From Mucilaginibacter sp. PAMC 26640 (GTDB lineage: Bacteria > Bacteroidota > Bacteroidia > Sphingobacteriales > Sphingobacteriaceae), in contig CP014773.1 of NCBI GenBank assembly GCA_001596135.1, positions 3,162,001 to 3,226,000 of the forward strand: a DNA stretch of 64,000 bases, read 5' to 3'. The position numbers were made by a program, and so were the translations under genes. Below the pieces are notes generated by a model. That model made no database searches. It saw nothing but the letters and a program-made list of their open reading frames with translations, and was not told the DNA's origin. This document shows positions 25,065-34,732 of the stretch, piece after piece; the first letter of the stretch is position 1, and each line of letters begins with the position of its first letter.

Positions 25065-26570
25065 TTAAAAACGGTAACCGACTGTTAAGTATCCATTATT
25101 TGCCGTTCTATTTAGTAGAGCAGATGGGCTGGCAGTTCCGATTTCGTAAGGAAAAACAGTTTGAGTGCTGCTTGCATGTGTATAGGTAGCATCAACATAA
25201 GCACTGCCAAAGCGCAGGCCAATACCACCACTTGCGGTCTTAATTGCACTGCCATTTTCTTTTTGCGCATCACCAATGATGCCATATCCGCCCCGTAGTA
25301 AAAAGAAACTAGTTATACGCGCCTCTGCACCTATACGCGCGTTAACGGCACTTTTGTATAATGTTTTTATATCTGGATTGTCTTTGTAATCCGCATCGTA
25401 ATTATCATTGCTGCTTAAGTGTGCGCTGGTATAATCCACATAATCGATGTCGCCAGTAATAAAGCCAAATTGTTTTATAAACACAGCTACGCCACCGCTT
25501 ACCTTATATGGGGTTCGCAAATTATAAGTAGTTGCGTAAGGCTGGTCGTTTTCATTTGCTATCACCGAATTGGTAGTGCTCTGCGGGAAACGGGTTCTTA
25601 AACCTTCGCTATACAGATCATCGATGGTATACCAAGTAGGGGATGTAAAGCTGGCAGCTAATCTAACCGCTTCAACAGGTTTGTATATTACACCTAAGCG
25701 GGCATTAAATCCACTTCCTTTTGTTACTTGATTTTGTACGTAGGATGTATTATAATCTAAACTTTCAGCTGGATCTGTACTAGTCGCAGGTAAATTAGCA
25801 ACGCCAGTTTCGCCAAATACGGAAGATGCATTGTACCTGATATCGGTAAAACTCATACCCAGGCCTATATAGAACTTGTTGCTGTAGTTGGCGCCCATAG
25901 AAAAATCGAGCTGATTTAGGCCTCCATCGCGGCTGCTACTAACTTTTTGCATTCCACCGGCTTGCGCATTTGAAGTATAATTGCCACCTCCTTCTTCAAT
26001 AAGATATTGATTATAGGCCCAAGATTCAAGCGATCCGTTGGGTAAGAATGTACCTTGGGCATCGGTTTGCTTACTGCTGTTAGCCAGCGCCGAAAAATAG
26101 TTGGCTATGCTACTGTTGTTATTGGTGCCGCCGTAGTTGATGTTTTCATAAAAATCACGTGTGCGGCTAAAACCTACACCATAATTGACACTTAGCCAGC
26201 CTTTGGTTTTATCTGCGCCGCGGGGTTTGCTTAGTTGATTGTAAATAACCAATGCAGCGTTATTTAAATTACCTGTGCTTCGGGTTGTGGATTGCGATTG
26301 CCCAAAATAACTGCCCTGCACTTTAGAAGAATTCAATTCAGGTGTTATGCTTAATTCAGATCTTGTAAAAAATCCAAGGCCTGCGGGATTACCGCTAACC
26401 GAACTTAAATCGCCCCCTATTGCTGTCCCAGCATTTCCCAAGGCTTTGATCCGGGCCGTTGAGCCATTTTGGGCACCCGAAAAGCGGATAGCATCTTGTG
26501 AAAACTGGGCAAAACTATTTTGTGTAACCGCTACTATAGCGATCACACTGAGTAGATATTTTATTTTCAT
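25065..26570 (-). CDS. Outer-membrane protein of the OMPP1/FadL/TodX type
   Basis: 501 residues. A signal peptide (LLSVIAIVAVTQNSFAQF) is followed by the family start QDAIRFSGAQNGSTARIKALGNAGTAIGGDLSSVSGNPAGLGFF, with its small-residue loop that plugs the pore, then amphipathic strands to the aromatic C-terminus (LTVGYRF) of an outer-membrane beta-barrel. Members take up hydrophobic compounds such as fatty acids or aromatics; a related group (PorV-like) assists secretion. The substrate cannot be told. Preceded on the same strand by the Gly/Tyr-rich lipoprotein at 26595. Confidence 0.85.
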   Translation of the reverse strand: MKIKYLLSVIAIVAVTQNSFAQFSQDAIRFSGAQNGSTARIKALGNAGTAIGGDLSSVSGNPAGLGFFTRSELSITPELNSSKVQGSYFGQSQSTTRSTGNLNNAALVIYNQLSKPRGADKTKGWLSVNYGVGFSRTRDFYENINYGGTNNNSSIANYFSALANSSKQTDAQGTFLPNGSLESWAYNQYLIEEGGGNYTSNAQAGGMQKVSSSRDGGLNQLDFSMGANYSNKFYIGLGMSFTDIRYNASSVFGETGVANLPATSTDPAESLDYNTSYVQNQVTKGSGFNARLGVIYKPVEAVRLAASFTSPTWYTIDDLYSEGLRTRFPQSTTNSVIANENDQPYATTYNLRTPYKVSGGVAVFIKQFGFITGDIDYVDYTSAHLSSNDNYDADYKDNPDIKTLYKSAVNARIGAEARITSFFLLRGGYGIIGDAQKENGSAIKTASGGIGLRFGSAYVDATYTHASSTQTVFPYEIGTASPSALLNRTANNGYLTVGYRF

Positions 26571-26594
26571 AAATTTCTTTAGGTAATGTACTAA

Positions 26595-27479
26595 TTAAGG
26601 TCTTGCTGGTCTGCCGCCGCCACCACCTCCGCCACCGCTGCTGCCTCTCGAGCTGCCTCCGCTATATGAAGGGGCTGGCGTATAAGTTGGCTGACTGCTG
26701 GGCCTTTGCTGAGGTTGAGCTGTTTGTCCTCCGTCGCCACGTGAAGGGCGCGTTGCACGGCCGGAGTAGCCGCCATTGCTATATCCGCCGTTATTATATG
26801 TTCTGGCATTACCCTGGCTATTGCCTCTTGTTGGCCTGTTTGGGTAATAACCTATACCATTATTTGCTACACCAGAATAGCCAACGCCAGCACGGCCACT
26901 ATTTCCAATCCCACGGGGATTGCCATTGCCTCTGAAAGGGCGTGGCGATCCTGAATTATAGGCCGAATAAACGCCCCAATAAGGCGAGCCGCCGTAACCT
27001 GTACCCCAGTAGGAGTATGGCGAATACCCATAACCGCCATAACCGTATCCAAAACCGCCGTAACCGTAACCGGCATATGGTGAAAAAGCTCCGTAGCCAT
27101 AACCGATTCCACCATACCCAAACCCGCCGTAGCCTAGCCCAAAACCAAGGCCTAAGCTAAACCCGCCGTTGTAATAAGGGCTGTATCCGTAGTAAGAATC
27201 GTAATAGTTAAATGGTGAGTAGTATGCAAAACGATTTATACGAGATGCGTAGTCATCGTAGTAATAATAATCGTCATCGTCAGTGTATTGTTGGTCATCA
27301 TTCACATCCTGCCGATAGGCAGGCTGTTGCGCCACGTACTCGGGTGCTTCAGCTGCTGTAGCTTTTGAAAAATAAACGTCGTCGTCATTTTTTTGGTTGG
27401 ATGCGGTTTTATTTACGGAGCAGGAACTCAGCGCCATTGCGCCGATTAATGTGATTCCTAAAAGCAGGTTCCTTTTCAT
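26595..27479 (-). CDS. Gly/Tyr-rich lipoprotein
   Basis: 294 residues from ATG 27479 (MKRNLLLGITLIGAMALSSC); a longer frame upstream runs into the proS promoter and is not likely. A lipobox (LSSC) gives a lipid-anchored secreted protein. An acidic Tyr/Asp segment (residues ~60-85) is followed by dozens of GYG/GFG words, then an Arg/Gly/Asn-rich part and a poly-Gly/Arg tail (GGGGGGGGRPARP). No catalytic motif. Low-complexity proteins of this sort sit at the surface of Bacteroidota; the role is unknown. Only 24 bp separate it from the FadL-like gene, so they may be co-transcribed. Confidence 0.7.
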   Translation of the reverse strand: MKRNLLLGITLIGAMALSSCSVNKTASNQKNDDDVYFSKATAAEAPEYVAQQPAYRQDVNDDQQYTDDDDYYYYDDYASRINRFAYYSPFNYYDSYYGYSPYYNGGFSLGLGFGLGYGGFGYGGIGYGYGAFSPYAGYGYGGFGYGYGGYGYSPYSYWGTGYGGSPYWGVYSAYNSGSPRPFRGNGNPRGIGNSGRAGVGYSGVANNGIGYYPNRPTRGNSQGNARTYNNGGYSNGGYSGRATRPSRGDGGQTAQPQQRPSSQPTYTPAPSYSGGSSRGSSGGGGGGGGRPARP

Positions 27480-27525
27480 TTTGAAGAGAGTGTAAAGTTC
27501 AAGTTCAAATAAACGTATAAATTTA

Positions 27526-27533
27526 TAAATTTG
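27526..27533 (+). promoter_or_regulatory. -7 box of the proS promoter
   Basis: TAAATTTG is a perfect match to TAnnTTTG. Transcription would start near 27540, ruling out start codons before that and supporting the ATG at 27585. Confidence 0.55.
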
Positions 27534-27584
27534 GCGGTTAGTAATATTAATTATAAAGTCAAATTCTATTCCAAAAATCAGTAT

Positions 27585-29057
27585 ATGAGCAAAGGTGTCA
27601 TCAGTAAAGACGAAGATTATTCGCAATGGTTTAACGACTTAATAATTAAATCTGACATGGCCGAATATTCGCCTGTTAGAGGTTGTATGATCATTAAGCC
27701 ATATGGCTATTCCATCTGGGAAAAGATCCAGGCCCAGCTCGATAAAATGTTTAAGGAAACGGGGCACCAAAACGCTTACTTTCCGCTGCTCATACCAAAA
27801 TCATTTTTCTCCAAAGAGGCCAGCCACGTGGAGGGCTTCGCTAAGGAGTGTGCTGTTGTAACACATTACAGGCTTAAGAACGATGGGGAAGGTAATATTG
27901 TTGTGGATGAAGATGCAAAATTGGAAGAAGAATTAATTATCCGTCCAACGTCCGAAACCATCATTTGGAACACTTACCGCGGCTGGATCCAAAGCTACCG
28001 TGATTTGCCTATTTTGGTTAACCAATGGGCAAACGTAATGCGCTGGGAAATGCGCACCCGTTTATTTCTGCGTACCAGCGAATTTTTATGGCAGGAAGGG
28101 CATACCGCCCATGCTACCGCAGAAGAAGCTGTAGCAGAAACAGAACAAATGCTGGATGTTTACGCCGAATTTGCCGAAAACTGGATGGCGCTTCCCGTAG
28201 TGAAAGGCCGCAAAACAGCAAACGAACGCTTCGCCGGGGCATTGGATACCTATTGCATTGAAGCATTAATGCAGGATGGAAAAGCCCTGCAGGCAGGTAC
28301 ATCGCACTTTTTAGGGCAAAACTTTGCTAAGGCATTTGACGTAAAATTTACTACCCGGGATAACAAACAGGATTTTGTTTGGGCTACCTCATGGGGCGTG
28401 TCCACCCGTTTAATTGGCGCGTTGATTATGGCTCACTCAGATGATGCTGGCTTGGTTTTACCACCAAAGCTGGCACCGATACAGGTTGTAATTGTACCGA
28501 TTTACAAACACCCCGAAGAATTGGACAATATTACGGCATATGTAACTGCATTAACTAAAGAACTGCGTTCTAAAGACGTAACCGTAAAATTCGATAACCG
28601 CGATACCCATCGCCCGGGAGCAAAATTTGCTGAGTATGAATTGAAAGGCGTACCATTGCGCGTAGCCATTGGTAGCCGCGATATGCAGAACGGAACCGTT
28701 GAATTGGCCCGCCGCGATACCAAAACTAAAGAAACAGTACAGCAGGATGGTTTGGCTGCACATATCACGGCATTGCTGGAAGAGATTCAAACCAACATTT
28801 ACACTAAAGCGTCAACATTCCGCGCAGACAATACGACCGAAGTTGATACCTACGAAGAATTTAAACGCATGCTGGATGATCAACCCGGCTTTATATCGGC
28901 ACATTGGGACGGCACATCCGAAACTGAGCAAAAAATAAAAGACGAAACCAAGGCAACTATCCGTTGTATACCTTTGGATAATAAACAGGAAGAGGGCAAA
29001 TGTATCCTGACGGGCAAACCATCTACGCAGCGGGTGCTGTTTGCGAGAGCCTACTAA
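27585..29057 (+). CDS. proS: Prolyl-tRNA synthetase, archaeal/eukaryal-like type
   Basis: 490 residues from ATG 27585 ([20 protein letters not shown]). Class II motifs are present: [47 protein letters not shown] (motif 2 region), [10 protein letters not shown], and [14 protein letters not shown] (motif 3). It lacks the large insertion of the E. coli enzyme and ends in the C-terminal module of the short type, with terminal Tyr (VLFARAY), as usual in Bacteroidota. Charges tRNA-Pro in the cytoplasm. Single gene with its own promoter. Confidence 0.96.
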   Translation: MSKGVISKDEDYSQWFNDLIIKSDMAEYSPVRGCMIIKPYGYSIWEKIQAQLDKMFKETGHQNAYFPLLIPKSFFSKEASHVEGFAKECAVVTHYRLKNDGEGNIVVDEDAKLEEELIIRPTSETIIWNTYRGWIQSYRDLPILVNQWANVMRWEMRTRLFLRTSEFLWQEGHTAHATAEEAVAETEQMLDVYAEFAENWMALPVVKGRKTANERFAGALDTYCIEALMQDGKALQAGTSHFLGQNFAKAFDVKFTTRDNKQDFVWATSWGVSTRLIGALIMAHSDDAGLVLPPKLAPIQVVIVPIYKHPEELDNITAYVTALTKELRSKDVTVKFDNRDTHRPGAKFAEYELKGVPLRVAIGSRDMQNGTVELARRDTKTKETVQQDGLAAHITALLEEIQTNIYTKASTFRADNTTEVDTYEEFKRMLDDQPGFISAHWDGTSETEQKIKDETKATIRCIPLDNKQEEGKCILTGKPSTQRVLFARAY

Positions 29058-29067
29058 AAATGGTGCA

Positions 29068-29157
29068 TAGCAGGTGGTCGATAGTCCACCGCTATGAAGG
29101 TATAATTGTTACTATGGTCCATCGGCTATCGACTATGGGCCGTGCTAAAAGCACGAA
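29068..29157. repeat. Intergenic GGTCCATxGACTATGG-type word repeat
   Basis: Between proS and the next gene: GGTCGATAGTCCACCGCTAT and, after 20 bases, words such as ACTATGGTCCATCGGCTATC and GACTATGGGCC, largely self-complementary. Related words occur at 35880-35917. The hairpin CGTGCT-aaa-AGCACG (29143-29157) ends directly before the next start codon. Confidence 0.45.
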
Positions 29158-30297
29158 ATGAAATTCGCAACAAAAGCAATTCACGCAGGGCAGGAGCCCG
29201 ATCCAACTACAGGCGCCATCATGACGCCTATATATCAAACCTCTACTTACTGGCAAAAATCGCCGGGAGATAATAAGGGGTATGAATATTCGCGCGGTAC
29301 CAATCCAACCCGAAAGGCGCTGGAAGATTGTTTGGCCGCGCTTGAAAACGCACAATACGGACTGGCATTTTCAAGCGGCATGGGTGCTACCGATGCGGTG
29401 ATGAAGCTGCTTGCACCCGGCGATGAAGTAATTACCGGTAACGATCTGTACGGAGGTTCGTACCGCATCTTCACCAAGATATTTGCTAACTACGGCATTA
29501 AGTTTCATTTTTTAGATCTGAGTAACCCGGAAATTGTTAAAGAACACATTAACGATAAAACCAAACTGGTTTGGATAGAAACGCCTACTAACCCAACGAT
29601 GCAGGTGGTGGATATCGAAGCTATTGGAAAGATCACTAAAGCAAACAACCTGCTTTTCGTGGTGGATAATACCTTTGCTTCGCCCTATCTCCAAAATCCT
29701 ATTGATCTGGGTGCCGATGTGGTGATGCATTCGGTAACTAAGTACATTGGTGGTCACTCAGATGTGGTAATGGGAGCCCTGATGCTGAACGACGAGGAGC
29801 TATATAAAAGGCTTTGGTTTATCTATAATGCCTGCGGTGCCACTCCGGGGCCGATGGATAGCTTCCTGGTGCTGCGCGGCATTAAAACGTTGCACCTGCG
29901 TATGAAAGCGCATTGTGAAAATGGCAGGGCCGTTGCCGAATTCTTGAAAGATCACCCACGCGTTGAAAAGATCTATTGGCCGGGGTTTCCCGATTCTAAA
30001 AATCATGACGTAGCCAAAAAGCAAATGCGCGATTTTGGGGGGATGATTTCAATTGTACTAAAAGATGCCGACCTGCAGGAAACTTTCCGCATAGCAAGTT
30101 CGTTCAAAGTATTTTCGCTGGCGGAGTCCTTAGGTGGAGTGGAATCGTTGATCAATCACCCCGTAAGCATGACCCATGGCAGCATTCCCAAAGCTGAGCG
30201 TGATAAAGCCGGCGTAGTGGATAATCTGCTGCGCTTAAGTGTAGGGGTGGAGGATATCGAAGATCTTTTAGACGATTTAAAGCAGGCGCTTTCTTAA
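29158..30297 (+). CDS. Cystathionine gamma-synthase/lyase family PLP enzyme
   Basis: 379 residues, full length for the Cys/Met-metabolism PLP family. Conserved landmarks: AIHAGQEPDPTTGAIMTPIY, YEYSRGTNPTRKALE (substrate and phosphate binding), GLAFSSGMGA, VWIETPTNPTMQVVDIEAI, and the PLP-binding Lys in HSVTKYIGGHSDVVMGA. ESLGGVESLINHPVSMTHGSI near the end is usual. It makes or cleaves cystathionine in transsulfuration; synthase and lyase cannot be separated from sequence alone. Soluble, single gene. Confidence 0.93.
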   Translation: MKFATKAIHAGQEPDPTTGAIMTPIYQTSTYWQKSPGDNKGYEYSRGTNPTRKALEDCLAALENAQYGLAFSSGMGATDAVMKLLAPGDEVITGNDLYGGSYRIFTKIFANYGIKFHFLDLSNPEIVKEHINDKTKLVWIETPTNPTMQVVDIEAIGKITKANNLLFVVDNTFASPYLQNPIDLGADVVMHSVTKYIGGHSDVVMGALMLNDEELYKRLWFIYNACGATPGPMDSFLVLRGIKTLHLRMKAHCENGRAVAEFLKDHPRVEKIYWPGFPDSKNHDVAKKQMRDFGGMISIVLKDADLQETFRIASSFKVFSLAESLGGVESLINHPVSMTHGSIPKAERDKAGVVDNLLRLSVGVEDIEDLLDDLKQALS

Positions 30298-30305
30298 GCC
30301 TGATG

Positions 30306-30358
30306 CAGCAGTGGCAGTGGCAGTGTTTTCCTGGCATCTCTATTGCCACTGCAACTAT
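30306..30358. repeat. CAGTGGCAGTGG word repeat
   Basis: GCAGTGGCAGTGGCAGTG (30308-30325) followed 24 bases later by ATTGCCACTGC, its partial reverse complement. A start codon at 30303 lies inside this repeat block; the true gene start is therefore placed at 30363. Confidence 0.45.
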
Positions 30359-30362
30359 ACAA

Positions 30363-31208
30363 ATGAACGATAATCTTAAAGCCTTTCTCGACGCTAAGGT
30401 ATCCCAATATAACCGCCCCGAGTTTATCGCTAACGACCCCGTGAGCATCCCGCACCTCTTTACCAAAAAGCAGGACGTGGAGATCATGGGCTTTTGGGCG
30501 GCAACCCTGGCCTGGGGGCAACGGGTAACTATCATCAACAAGTGTAAGGAACTCATTACCCTGATGGATGGCGCACCTCATGATTTCATCATTAACCACG
30601 AAGAGCCGGATCTGAAAAAGCTGCTGAACTTTAAGCATCGCACTTTTAATGATGTCGATACCCTTTACTTTATATCGTTCTTCCGGCATCATTACGAGCG
30701 ATTCGATTCGCTTGAGGATGCGTTTGTCCCGGCGTCTAAGCCTTTGGAGGAGGGCATAGGTAAAGCGGCCACTCAAAAGCTCCAGCTTCAGGGGGCTGGG
30801 AGAGCCGAATTTGCGCTTGATCACTTCCGTTCCTACTTCATGTCGCTGCCCGTTTTCCCCAACCGCACTAAAAAGCATGTTTCATCGCCATCGCAAAAGT
30901 CAACCTGTAAAAGGCTTTGCATGTTCCTGCGCTGGATGGTGCGGAAGGATGAACAAGGCGTAGATTTCGGCATCTGGAACAAACTTAAACCGGCCGACCT
31001 CATCTGCCCCTGCGATTTGCATGTAGACCGTGTGGCGCGTAAACTCAAACTTATTACCCGCAAACAAACCGACTGGCAAACCGCGCTGGAACTCACCCAA
31101 AACCTGCACGAATTAGACCCGCTCGACCCGGTAAAATATGATTTTGCCTTGTTTGGTTTAGGAATAGAAGAACGCTGGGGGATTGAAGGTATATTGCCGG
31201 ATTTTTAG
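30363..31208 (+). CDS. TIGR02757 family protein
   Basis: 281 residues from ATG 30363 (MNDNLKAFLDAKVSQYNRPE). Diagnostic stretches are NDPVSIPHLFTKKQDVEIMGFWAATLAWGQR and, later, KRLCMFLRWMVRKDEQGVDFG with LICPCDLHVDRVARKL. TIGR02757 proteins are distantly like the HhH-GPD fold of base-excision DNA glycosylases, but activity has not been shown to my knowledge. Members I know are a bit shorter (~230-255), so an insertion is likely around residues 135-165. Cytoplasmic, single gene. Confidence 0.85.
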   Translation: MNDNLKAFLDAKVSQYNRPEFIANDPVSIPHLFTKKQDVEIMGFWAATLAWGQRVTIINKCKELITLMDGAPHDFIINHEEPDLKKLLNFKHRTFNDVDTLYFISFFRHHYERFDSLEDAFVPASKPLEEGIGKAATQKLQLQGAGRAEFALDHFRSYFMSLPVFPNRTKKHVSSPSQKSTCKRLCMFLRWMVRKDEQGVDFGIWNKLKPADLICPCDLHVDRVARKLKLITRKQTDWQTALELTQNLHELDPLDPVKYDFALFGLGIEERWGIEGILPDF

Positions 31209-31216
31209 TTACCTAA

Positions 31217-32119
31217 CTAAAAATCCTCTTGTATCATTTGATGATTAATCAGCGCACCCGCTTTGTTTCCGGCCGCAACAGCAATAGATAATGACCGGAA
31301 CATGGTCGTATTATCGCCTGCGGCAAATACGCCACTTACCGATGTTTGCTGAAATTCGTCTATTTGAATAAAGCCCAATTCTGTAAGTTCACAGCCCAGA
31401 TCCTGAGGAAGTGTACAGTGCTGTGCAAACGCGAGTTTAGCATACATGGCGTTTAAGGCGAGCACGGAGTTATCCTCAAAAATAACATGATTCAGGTAGC
31501 CGCCTTCATGCACTACTTTTCTTAATGGTATTTCATTTATGGTAATGTTGTGTTTTTCCAAACCTGCAGTTTGCTGTTTGGAAAGCTGTGAAGGGCCGTT
31601 AGTAAGCAAGGTGAGATCTTTGGTCCAGTTATTAATGATCTTCAGAAACTCAAAAGCCAGATCGCCATTGGCAAAAACTGCTGTAGGTTCGTTGCGAACC
31701 TCGTAGCCGTGGCAATATGGGCAGTGCAGTACTGAAATTCCCCAACATGCAGCAAAGCCGGGGATGTTTGGCATAATGTCTAAGATACCGGTAGCAAACA
31801 AAACCTTACGGGCGGTAAAAATTTTGCCCTTTGCTGTTTCAACTATAAACAGAATGCCCTGCTTTACCACTTTTATAGCTAACCCGTTGTAGCTACAAAT
31901 AGTCGGATAGGCTGCTAATTGGTGCAACGCTTTTTTGGCAATGTCTGCCGGTTTAGACCCGTCATGAGTTATAAAATTGTGCGCGTGTGGCGTTTGCCTA
32001 TTGCAGGGCTTCCCGCTGTCAATCAATAGTACCTGCCTCAGGGCTCTTCCCAGTGCCATTGCTGCCGAAAGACCGGCATAACTGCCCCCAATAATAATTA
32101 CATCATGATCTGCTTTCAT
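31217..32119 (-). CDS. Thioredoxin-reductase-like FAD/NAD(P) oxidoreductase
   Basis: 300 residues. FAD-binding start HDVIIIGGSYAGLSAAMALG, a redox motif CPYC in VLHCPYCHGYEV (residues ~144-155), an NAD(P)-binding segment with degenerate glycine motif (AVFANGDLAFEFLKI), and the C-terminal FAD motif GVFAAGDNTTM. This architecture is that of thioredoxin reductase-like proteins; without the usual GxGxxS in the second site the reducing partner may differ. Cytoplasmic. A perfect 21-bp inverted repeat just upstream (32135-32179) suggests control by a dimeric repressor or redox sensor. Confidence 0.9.
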   Translation of the reverse strand: MKADHDVIIIGGSYAGLSAAMALGRALRQVLLIDSGKPCNRQTPHAHNFITHDGSKPADIAKKALHQLAAYPTICSYNGLAIKVVKQGILFIVETAKGKIFTARKVLFATGILDIMPNIPGFAACWGISVLHCPYCHGYEVRNEPTAVFANGDLAFEFLKIINNWTKDLTLLTNGPSQLSKQQTAGLEKHNITINEIPLRKVVHEGGYLNHVIFEDNSVLALNAMYAKLAFAQHCTLPQDLGCELTELGFIQIDEFQQTSVSGVFAAGDNTTMFRSLSIAVAAGNKAGALINHQMIQEDF

Positions 32120-32134
32120 ACCGGCAAATATAGA

Positions 32135-32179
32135 ATTCGAAATACAAAATGCAACTATGTTGCATTTTGTATTTCGAAT
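32135..32179. promoter_or_regulatory. Perfect 21-bp inverted repeat, candidate operator
   Basis: Left arm 32135-32155 (ATTCGAAATACAAAATGCAA plus C), spacer TAT, right arm 32159-32179 fully complementary. It lies 15 bp upstream of the flavoprotein start. No stem mismatch occurs. The core ATGCAAC-TAT-GTTGCAT resembles sites of small dimeric regulators. An RNA hairpin blocking the ribosome is the alternative. Confidence 0.6.
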
Positions 32180-32575
32180 ATGGTTTTTGTTTGACTATTC
32201 TCAGGCTTCAAAAGTAATTCACTGCCCGGCTTTGACCAACTCCAGCTATTTGCTTGCTGTACCTTGTATCGGGACACAGTTACTTGCTTCATCAGTTTAA
32301 TGCAGCGTTTGAAAAAGTGAGATATATTGAATCAGCAGAGACCGATACGATGAATGGAATTTCCAAAAATGCTGCGTGCATTAATGTGATATAAGGCAAG
32401 AACTTCGTTGTTGCCGTGAGCAGGTTGAGTATCGATAGTTGGCCAGCCTTCGTTTTATAGAATAGTCCCGGTTCCTCAAAATAAAGCAAACAAAACAAAA
32501 TTGTGGCTACCGATCAACGAAAACACAGATGAAGAAATATATGTTTTTATGAAGTTGGCATATCAGGAGGAAGCA
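32180..32575. other. Gap without supported gene
   Basis: About 400 bp between the inverted repeat and the DUF4394 terminator. A 68-codon frame at 32292-32498 (minus) has no start context or family resemblance. A lost regulator gene could have been here, but no recognisable remains are left. Confidence 0.4.
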
Positions 32576-32608
32576 TAAAAATGGCCCTGCAAATTTTTAC
32601 AGGGCCAT
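32576..32608 (-). terminator. Terminator of the DUF4394 gene
   Basis: ATGGCCCTG (32581-32589) pairs exactly with CAGGGCCAT (32600-32608); read on the minus strand it is followed by five T. It lies 21 bp beyond the stop at 32630. Confidence 0.8.
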
Positions 32609-32629
32609 CAATTATCGCAAACTTAAATA

Positions 32630-34162
32630 TTAAAAGCCTAAGCCAATTGTAAAGCCGGTCACGCTAAGCGGCAATGTTGCCCCTGCAGTGGCTGCGCCGT
32701 TGGTTAGGTTAATGGTATATATCTTGGTGGTGCCGCCAACGGTAAGTAGTGCATAGGCTATACCGCTGGTACTACCAATATCGAAACCATTTGCAGCAGA
32801 TGGCATAACACCTAAAGCGCCAACATCTACCAATGTGCCTGCGTTAGGCGGATCTTGCTCAACAAGTCTGCCATTTACTGCATCGATATCATACAAAACC
32901 GTGGCAGTTGCACCTGCAAAATTGTTAGTATATGCAGCTCCGCTAATTGGAGAAGTTAAAGGTGAAAGGTTACCGTCAACAGCGGCAACGCTGCCATCAT
33001 TTGGATTAAGCCTTAAATTCTGGCCTAAATTACTCACCACACGAATCCGGTCAACAGTAGGGTTGAAATCGAAACCAAAACTGGTGCCCAATAACGGATT
33101 AGTTAAAGTACCAGTGCCTACTTGTGTAGCCAAGCCCGATGAAGCGTTTAGCGTATATAACCTACTGGTACTCCCAAGCGCATATAACTGGCCGTTAACC
33201 GGGCGCATATCTATACCTAAAATGGCTTCACCTGCCTGCATACCGGTGATAGGTTTCAATACAGGTATGGGGCTTGCAGGATTAAATATGACCAACTCGT
33301 TAGCCGAACTAACTGCGTACGATACGGGTTCAGTTGGTAACGCTATGGCGATCACTGTGCCCGGCAAATCACCTTTAACACGGGTAGCTTTACCTGTCGT
33401 TAAATCGATATTAAATAAACCTTGTTTGCCTGCAACGGTTAGCACAGCAAAAGCCTTGGTCCCATCCGGGCTGATATCAAAACCACCAGTTGCATCGGCA
33501 TTTACGCTTAATGAGCCAACCTCAACCAGTTTGCCGTCATTCGGTGGGTCTTGTTTGTATAATTTGTCGTTGTTCACGTCTATGTCGTATAAAACAGTGG
33601 TTGCAGCGCCCGCGCGGTTTTGCGTATAGGCAACGGCGCCTATGCCCGGTGTTGTTGCACCGTTAATGGCACCATCTGTTGCGGCTACCGTTCCTGTTTC
33701 GGGGTTTAAACGTAAGTTTTGGCCGTTGAAACCAACATACCGTATTCTGTCAACAGTTGGATTGAAATCAAACCCGGCACCGTTTGAAGATGCGGTGATG
33801 GATGGTGTAAATGGCGCTGTACCTATGGCACTGGCCGCACCAGTGGTAGTGTTAATTACATAAAGGCGACTTGTGCTGCCAAGCCCGTATAATTGGCCGG
33901 TAGCAGGCCTGAAATCTATCCCCACGATAGTTTCACTTGTTTGCAAGCCTGTTATAGTAGCGGTTGCAACAGCTGTTGCAATATTTTGTGCGTTAATGGT
34001 TAAAAGTTTGTTATCTGAAGTAAGCGCATAAAAAACGGCGTCGGTACCGTCTACGTCACCTGTAGGGTTAACTACATAGTTTTTGCTGCAGGAAGTAAAC
34101 ATAAATAGAAAGGCCGTGGCGTATATCATGCCCAGCTTAATAAACATTTTGGAAGTTTTCAT
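32630..34162 (-). CDS. Two-domain DUF4394 lipoprotein
   Basis: 510 residues from ATG 34162 (MKTSKMFIKLGMIYATAFLF); the lipobox FTSC gives a lipid anchor. Two tandem DUF4394 repeats of ~225 residues each share the phrases ETIVGIDFRPATGQLYGLGS / EAILGIDMRPVNGQLYALGS, FDFNPTVDRIRYVGFNGQNL / FDFNPTVDRIRVVSNLGQNL and VLYDID...QDPPN. Each probably forms half of a beta-propeller-like fold; function unknown, extracytoplasmic. Downstream of a small membrane protein gene (34213) on the same strand, likely the same transcript. Confidence 0.88.
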   Translation of the reverse strand: MKTSKMFIKLGMIYATAFLFMFTSCSKNYVVNPTGDVDGTDAVFYALTSDNKLLTINAQNIATAVATATITGLQTSETIVGIDFRPATGQLYGLGSTSRLYVINTTTGAASAIGTAPFTPSITASSNGAGFDFNPTVDRIRYVGFNGQNLRLNPETGTVAATDGAINGATTPGIGAVAYTQNRAGAATTVLYDIDVNNDKLYKQDPPNDGKLVEVGSLSVNADATGGFDISPDGTKAFAVLTVAGKQGLFNIDLTTGKATRVKGDLPGTVIAIALPTEPVSYAVSSANELVIFNPASPIPVLKPITGMQAGEAILGIDMRPVNGQLYALGSTSRLYTLNASSGLATQVGTGTLTNPLLGTSFGFDFNPTVDRIRVVSNLGQNLRLNPNDGSVAAVDGNLSPLTSPISGAAYTNNFAGATATVLYDIDAVNGRLVEQDPPNAGTLVDVGALGVMPSAANGFDIGSTSGIAYALLTVGGTTKIYTINLTNGAATAGATLPLSVTGFTIGLGF

Positions 34163-34212
34163 TATAGATTTTTTTTTACAGTAAATGAACGATGGCTGTA
34201 CAGCCAATGAAA

Positions 34213-34581
34213 TTATATTGCGTACTGTAAATAAAGATCGGGTGGGGGCGTTTGAATACTGAGTGAATGTGCTGCCAGGTAATTATTCTGATAGGCAGTA
34301 TGATGGATAATATCTGTAAACCCAATAAATTGAGTTATATTCTCATCGTAAAAATTTGCGAACTCTTTTTCTTTTTCCGGCAGCGGATTATTTTCAGTCT
34401 TTTTTTCGCCGTCGTTATCGCTCTGTCCGGAAGATGCGGCTGTTTCTCTGTCGGCGTTTTTTAAATTGCTAAACACTGGCAACAAAACTTTAGTGCCTAT
34501 TAAAAGCACAAGCAATAAGCTTACCGCCAACCGCACTGTTTTATATGTAGGAAATAAAATAACCTTCACCAAGTTGCTCAA
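34213..34581 (-). CDS. Small single-pass membrane protein
   Basis: 122 residues. The basic start MSNLVKVILFPTYKTVRL leads into one membrane helix (AVSLLLVLLIGTKVLLPVFS, residues ~19-38), then an acidic, Ser/Asn/Glu-rich linker and a C-terminal segment FANFYDENITQFIGFTDIIHH. It is not a lipoprotein. No family recognised. It precedes the DUF4394 lipoprotein by 51 bp on the same strand, hinting at a shared envelope role. Confidence 0.5.
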   Translation of the reverse strand: MSNLVKVILFPTYKTVRLAVSLLLVLLIGTKVLLPVFSNLKNADRETAASSGQSDNDGEKKTENNPLPEKEKEFANFYDENITQFIGFTDIIHHTAYQNNYLAAHSLSIQTPPPDLYLQYAI

Positions 34582-34732
34582 TATTATGTAGACTGTTAAG
34601 AGCAGATACGGTGAAAATGTTTAACCGGTTTGGGCAAAACCGGCATTTACAACTATTTTGAGTGATAAAGTTACCTGAATTACCAACTACTAGTCAAAAA
34701 TATTTTAGATCGGAATATAATCTTAATATCAA

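Noticed and set aside
26591..27160. Several frames opposite or shifted to the Gly/Tyr-rich lipoprotein
   Set aside because: The low-complexity gene keeps other frames open; none has independent support.
32292..32498. 68-codon frame, minus strand
   Set aside because: No family resemblance, no start context, and it lies in an otherwise non-coding gap.
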